A DNA stretch of 23,656 bases from CAYXVU01 sp964468725. Lineage in GTDB: Bacteria > Acidobacteriota > Blastocatellia > UBA7656. The stretch lies in assembly GCA_964468725.1 (NCBI GenBank), contig CAYXVU010000080.1, positions 1-23,656 on the forward strand, given 5' to 3'. Made by a program: the position numbers and the translations under genes. This document shows, piece by piece, positions 21,858 through 23,656 of this stretch. Position 1 is the first letter of the stretch, and every line of letters begins with the position of its first letter. The notes below the pieces were generated by a model. That model saw only the letters and a program-made list of their open reading frames with translations, was not told where the DNA came from and did no database searches.

Positions 21858-23656
21858 ATGCAGAGCCTACATGATGCAGATCACAATAACCGCGGATTGA
21901 AGACCGATTTGTTAAAGCTATTAGGACGGTTTGGCGTCAAGACCTTGCGCCTGAAACTGTTCTTCCTGATTTTGGGGCTGGCTGGAATTTCGATTCTCAT
22001 CACCTGTGTGGTCGCTTACATTGGTTTCCACAAGGCCATCGAATCGAGCGCCAATCTCAGGCATGCAGCCACCTCGACAGCGGAGGCAATTGATCTGCTC
22101 ATCTATGAAAATATCCAATTTGTGCGCGCACTGGCCACCGATGACGTGATTATCAATGCGGCGGAGCGAGCTTCCGAAAATGCTCGCCAAGCCGGAATCA
22201 CGGCAACCCCCGATAAGGAGCGCATCAAGCCTCTCGAAGAGCAATACAAACAGACGCGCCTAATCAAGGTGGATGAAGAAGCCAATGATTTCTTGCGCGA
22301 AAAGCGCAGCTTCAAAGGGGTCTTTGATCGCCTGTTCTTCACCGATCAGTACGGCCTAAATGCCGGAATGACGACGATGACCGAAGACTTCGTGCAGAGC
22401 GATGAAGTCTGGTGGCAGCAGACCATGCAATCGGGTTTCTATCTGGAAGATGTCAAATTCGATAAACCGACAGGCAATTTCAGCATCGAGATTTGCGTCG
22501 CCATACCGGCCCGTCATGGCGGTTACAGCGGCGTGTTAAAGGCCAAATACAACCTCCAAGACGCGCAGGATTTCATCTCTCGATTCAAGCAGTATGAATC
22601 GGGTTATGCCTATGCCATCAACCACGATGGGCAGATCGTTCTGCATCCGAATGCGGAACTGCGCAACTTGAATCTGGTAGACGGGCTGGCCAAGATCGGC
22701 TACACCAATCTGCATTCGCTTGATGCCATCCTCAAAGATCAGGGGGGCGATGACGAGCACCAGGTGCTCAATTGTGCAGGCCAAAATCGAGAGACCGGCA
22801 GAAACGAATCGCGCTTGATCGCCTTCGATCACTCAAAAGGCTATCGCAGCAGCACCTTTCAGTTTCCCGGTTTTGATTGGATTTTCATCGTCGATAATAG
22901 CCAAGCCGAAGTCCATGCTCCGGCGCAGGCGATGTTGTCTACGATCATTGTGACCGGCGTGGCCTTAGCCGTTGCTCTCGGCATCGTGGCCTTCTTCTTT
23001 GCCGGAACCATCTCGAAAAAGGTGACCGATCTGTTGACAGTTACCGATGAAGTCAGCGCAGGCAATCTGCAAGCCCGCGCCCGGATTAAGACCGGAGATG
23101 AGTTGGAGAGGGTGGCGCGCGGCTTCAATCGCATGCTGGATCGGCTGGCCGAAACCATTGAACGCGAACAGGAACAGAGCGAAGCCATGCGCTTGAGCGA
23201 AGCCCGTTTTCGAGAGGTGGTAGAGAACATGGAAGACGGCTACTTTGAGTTGGACCTCAATGGACACGTCACGTTCCGCAATGCGGCAGTCCCCAAGATG
23301 TACGGCTATACGATGGAAGAACTCGACAGAGGAGCCGTCAAAGCCGGGGCCATGACTCCCGAATGGCAGAAGCAATGGTCTGCCACTTTAAAACAGGTAT
23401 ACGATACTGGCCAGACTCGGCGCGGCTACGTCTATGAAATTATTGGCAAAGATGGCAAGGTGCGCTCGATGGAAGCAACGTTGGCCTTGATGCGCGGCCT
23501 TGAGGGACAGCCCATCGGATTTCGTTCGTTGGTGCGCGATGTGACGGAACGCTTGCAGACGCAAGCTGCATTGGAACAGAGCTTGAAAGAGTTTCTGGTG
23601 GTCGCGTCGCAAGTGTCGGAAGGGGATTTGACCAAACGAGCTGCCGGAGGCGACCA
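21858..23656 (+). CDS. dCache-HAMP-PAS sensory receptor, probably methyl-accepting chemotaxis protein (3' end outside window)
   Basis: The frame is open from the ATG at 21858 to the window end (599 complete codons). GGGAG lies 9 nt before the ATG. The layout is: cytoplasmic start; TM1 about 33-56; a ~300-residue extracytoplasmic sensor with dCache features (FFTDQYGLNAGMT, DEVWWQQTM, GYAYAINHDGQIVLHP); TM2 about 359-381; HAMP about 382-435 (DEVSAGNLQARARIKTGDELERVARGFNRM); and a PAS domain about 445-565 (FREVVENMEDGYFELDLNGHVTFRNAA, ending in VRDVTERL). A second HAMP-like start (VASQVSEGDLTKRA, about 580-593) lies at the very edge. The second HAMP suggests that a chemoreceptor signalling domain follows, but a kinase or cyclase output is not excluded. 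The ligand is unknown; dCache domains often bind amino acids or other small molecules. Confidence 0.85.
   Translation, partial: MQSLHDADHNNRGLKTDLLKLLGRFGVKTLRLKLFFLILGLAGISILITCVVAYIGFHKAIESSANLRHAATSTAEAIDLLIYENIQFVRALATDDVIINAAERASENARQAGITATPDKERIKPLEEQYKQTRLIKVDEEANDFLREKRSFKGVFDRLFFTDQYGLNAGMTTMTEDFVQSDEVWWQQTMQSGFYLEDVKFDKPTGNFSIEICVAIPARHGGYSGVLKAKYNLQDAQDFISRFKQYESGYAYAINHDGQIVLHPNAELRNLNLVDGLAKIGYTNLHSLDAILKDQGGDDEHQVLNCAGQNRETGRNESRLIAFDHSKGYRSSTFQFPGFDWIFIVDNSQAEVHAPAQAMLSTIIVTGVALAVALGIVAFFFAGTISKKVTDLLTVTDEVSAGNLQARARIKTGDELERVARGFNRMLDRLAETIEREQEQSEAMRLSEARFREVVENMEDGYFELDLNGHVTFRNAAVPKMYGYTMEELDRGAVKAGAMTPEWQKQWSATLKQVYDTGQTRRGYVYEIIGKDGKVRSMEATLALMRGLEGQPIGFRSLVRDVTERLQTQAALEQSLKEFLVVASQVSEGDLTKRAAGGD

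Overview
The window looks like a chromosomal segment of a free-living, moderately GC-rich bacterium, most plausibly an acidobacterium of the Blastocatellia type (subdivision 4). This placement is an inference. It rests on a tetraether/membrane-spanning-lipid-synthase-like radical SAM gene, a CarH-type regulator beside a carotenoid operon, and junctions filled with short GGTTGAAGGTTG-like and GGCGGTC/GACCGCC repeats. There is no rRNA, tRNA, CRISPR array, transposase or phage gene.

Region 1 (1-1963, + strand): the 3' end of a gene for a beta-sandwich (LamG/DUF1080-like) protein, then a secreted alpha/beta hydrolase. Region 2 (2145-8422, - strand): lipid chemistry. It holds an 871-residue AMP-binding / acyl-carrier / PlsC acyltransferase fusion, a roughly 695-residue Tes/MSS-like radical SAM protein with its own intrinsic terminator, and a second radical SAM/SPASM-like protein upstream of it. 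A reasonable reading is that these make or incorporate unusual, possibly membrane-spanning, lipid chains.

Region 3 (8937-20277): a B12-dependent, light-responsive regulator (CarH) faces a + strand gene run. The run is: TIGR01777 epimerase, SRPBCC protein, class II CPD photolyase, phytoene/squalene synthase, CrtI desaturase, alpha/beta hydrolase with a cysteine in the nucleophile position, membrane GT2 glycosyltransferase, and a second CrtI-family enzyme. The content predicts light-induced DNA photorepair plus a glycosylated and perhaps acylated carotenoid, similar in logic to the staphyloxanthin gene set. The carH promoter and a divergent promoter are both readable. Three GACA motifs spaced exactly 11 bp lie over the carH -35 box and between the two promoters, matching the tandem 11-bp operator layout known for CarH. 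The divergent promoter starts a roughly 690-nt leader that contains a clear intrinsic terminator and no convincing protein.

Region 4 (20284-end, + strand): a promoter, an unrecognised polytopic membrane protein, a 78-residue helical protein and the first 599 codons of a dCache-HAMP-PAS sensory protein, probably a methyl-accepting chemotaxis protein, which runs off the window.

Two repeat families run through the window. One is a roughly 130-bp MITE/REP-doublet element with terminal inverted repeats: two full copies and one single-hairpin copy. The other is inverted pairs of short GAAGGTT/CGGTTG-type repeats just ahead of, or inside, start regions of carotenoid genes. Purine-rich sequence of similar kind also encodes the linker of the acyltransferase fusion.
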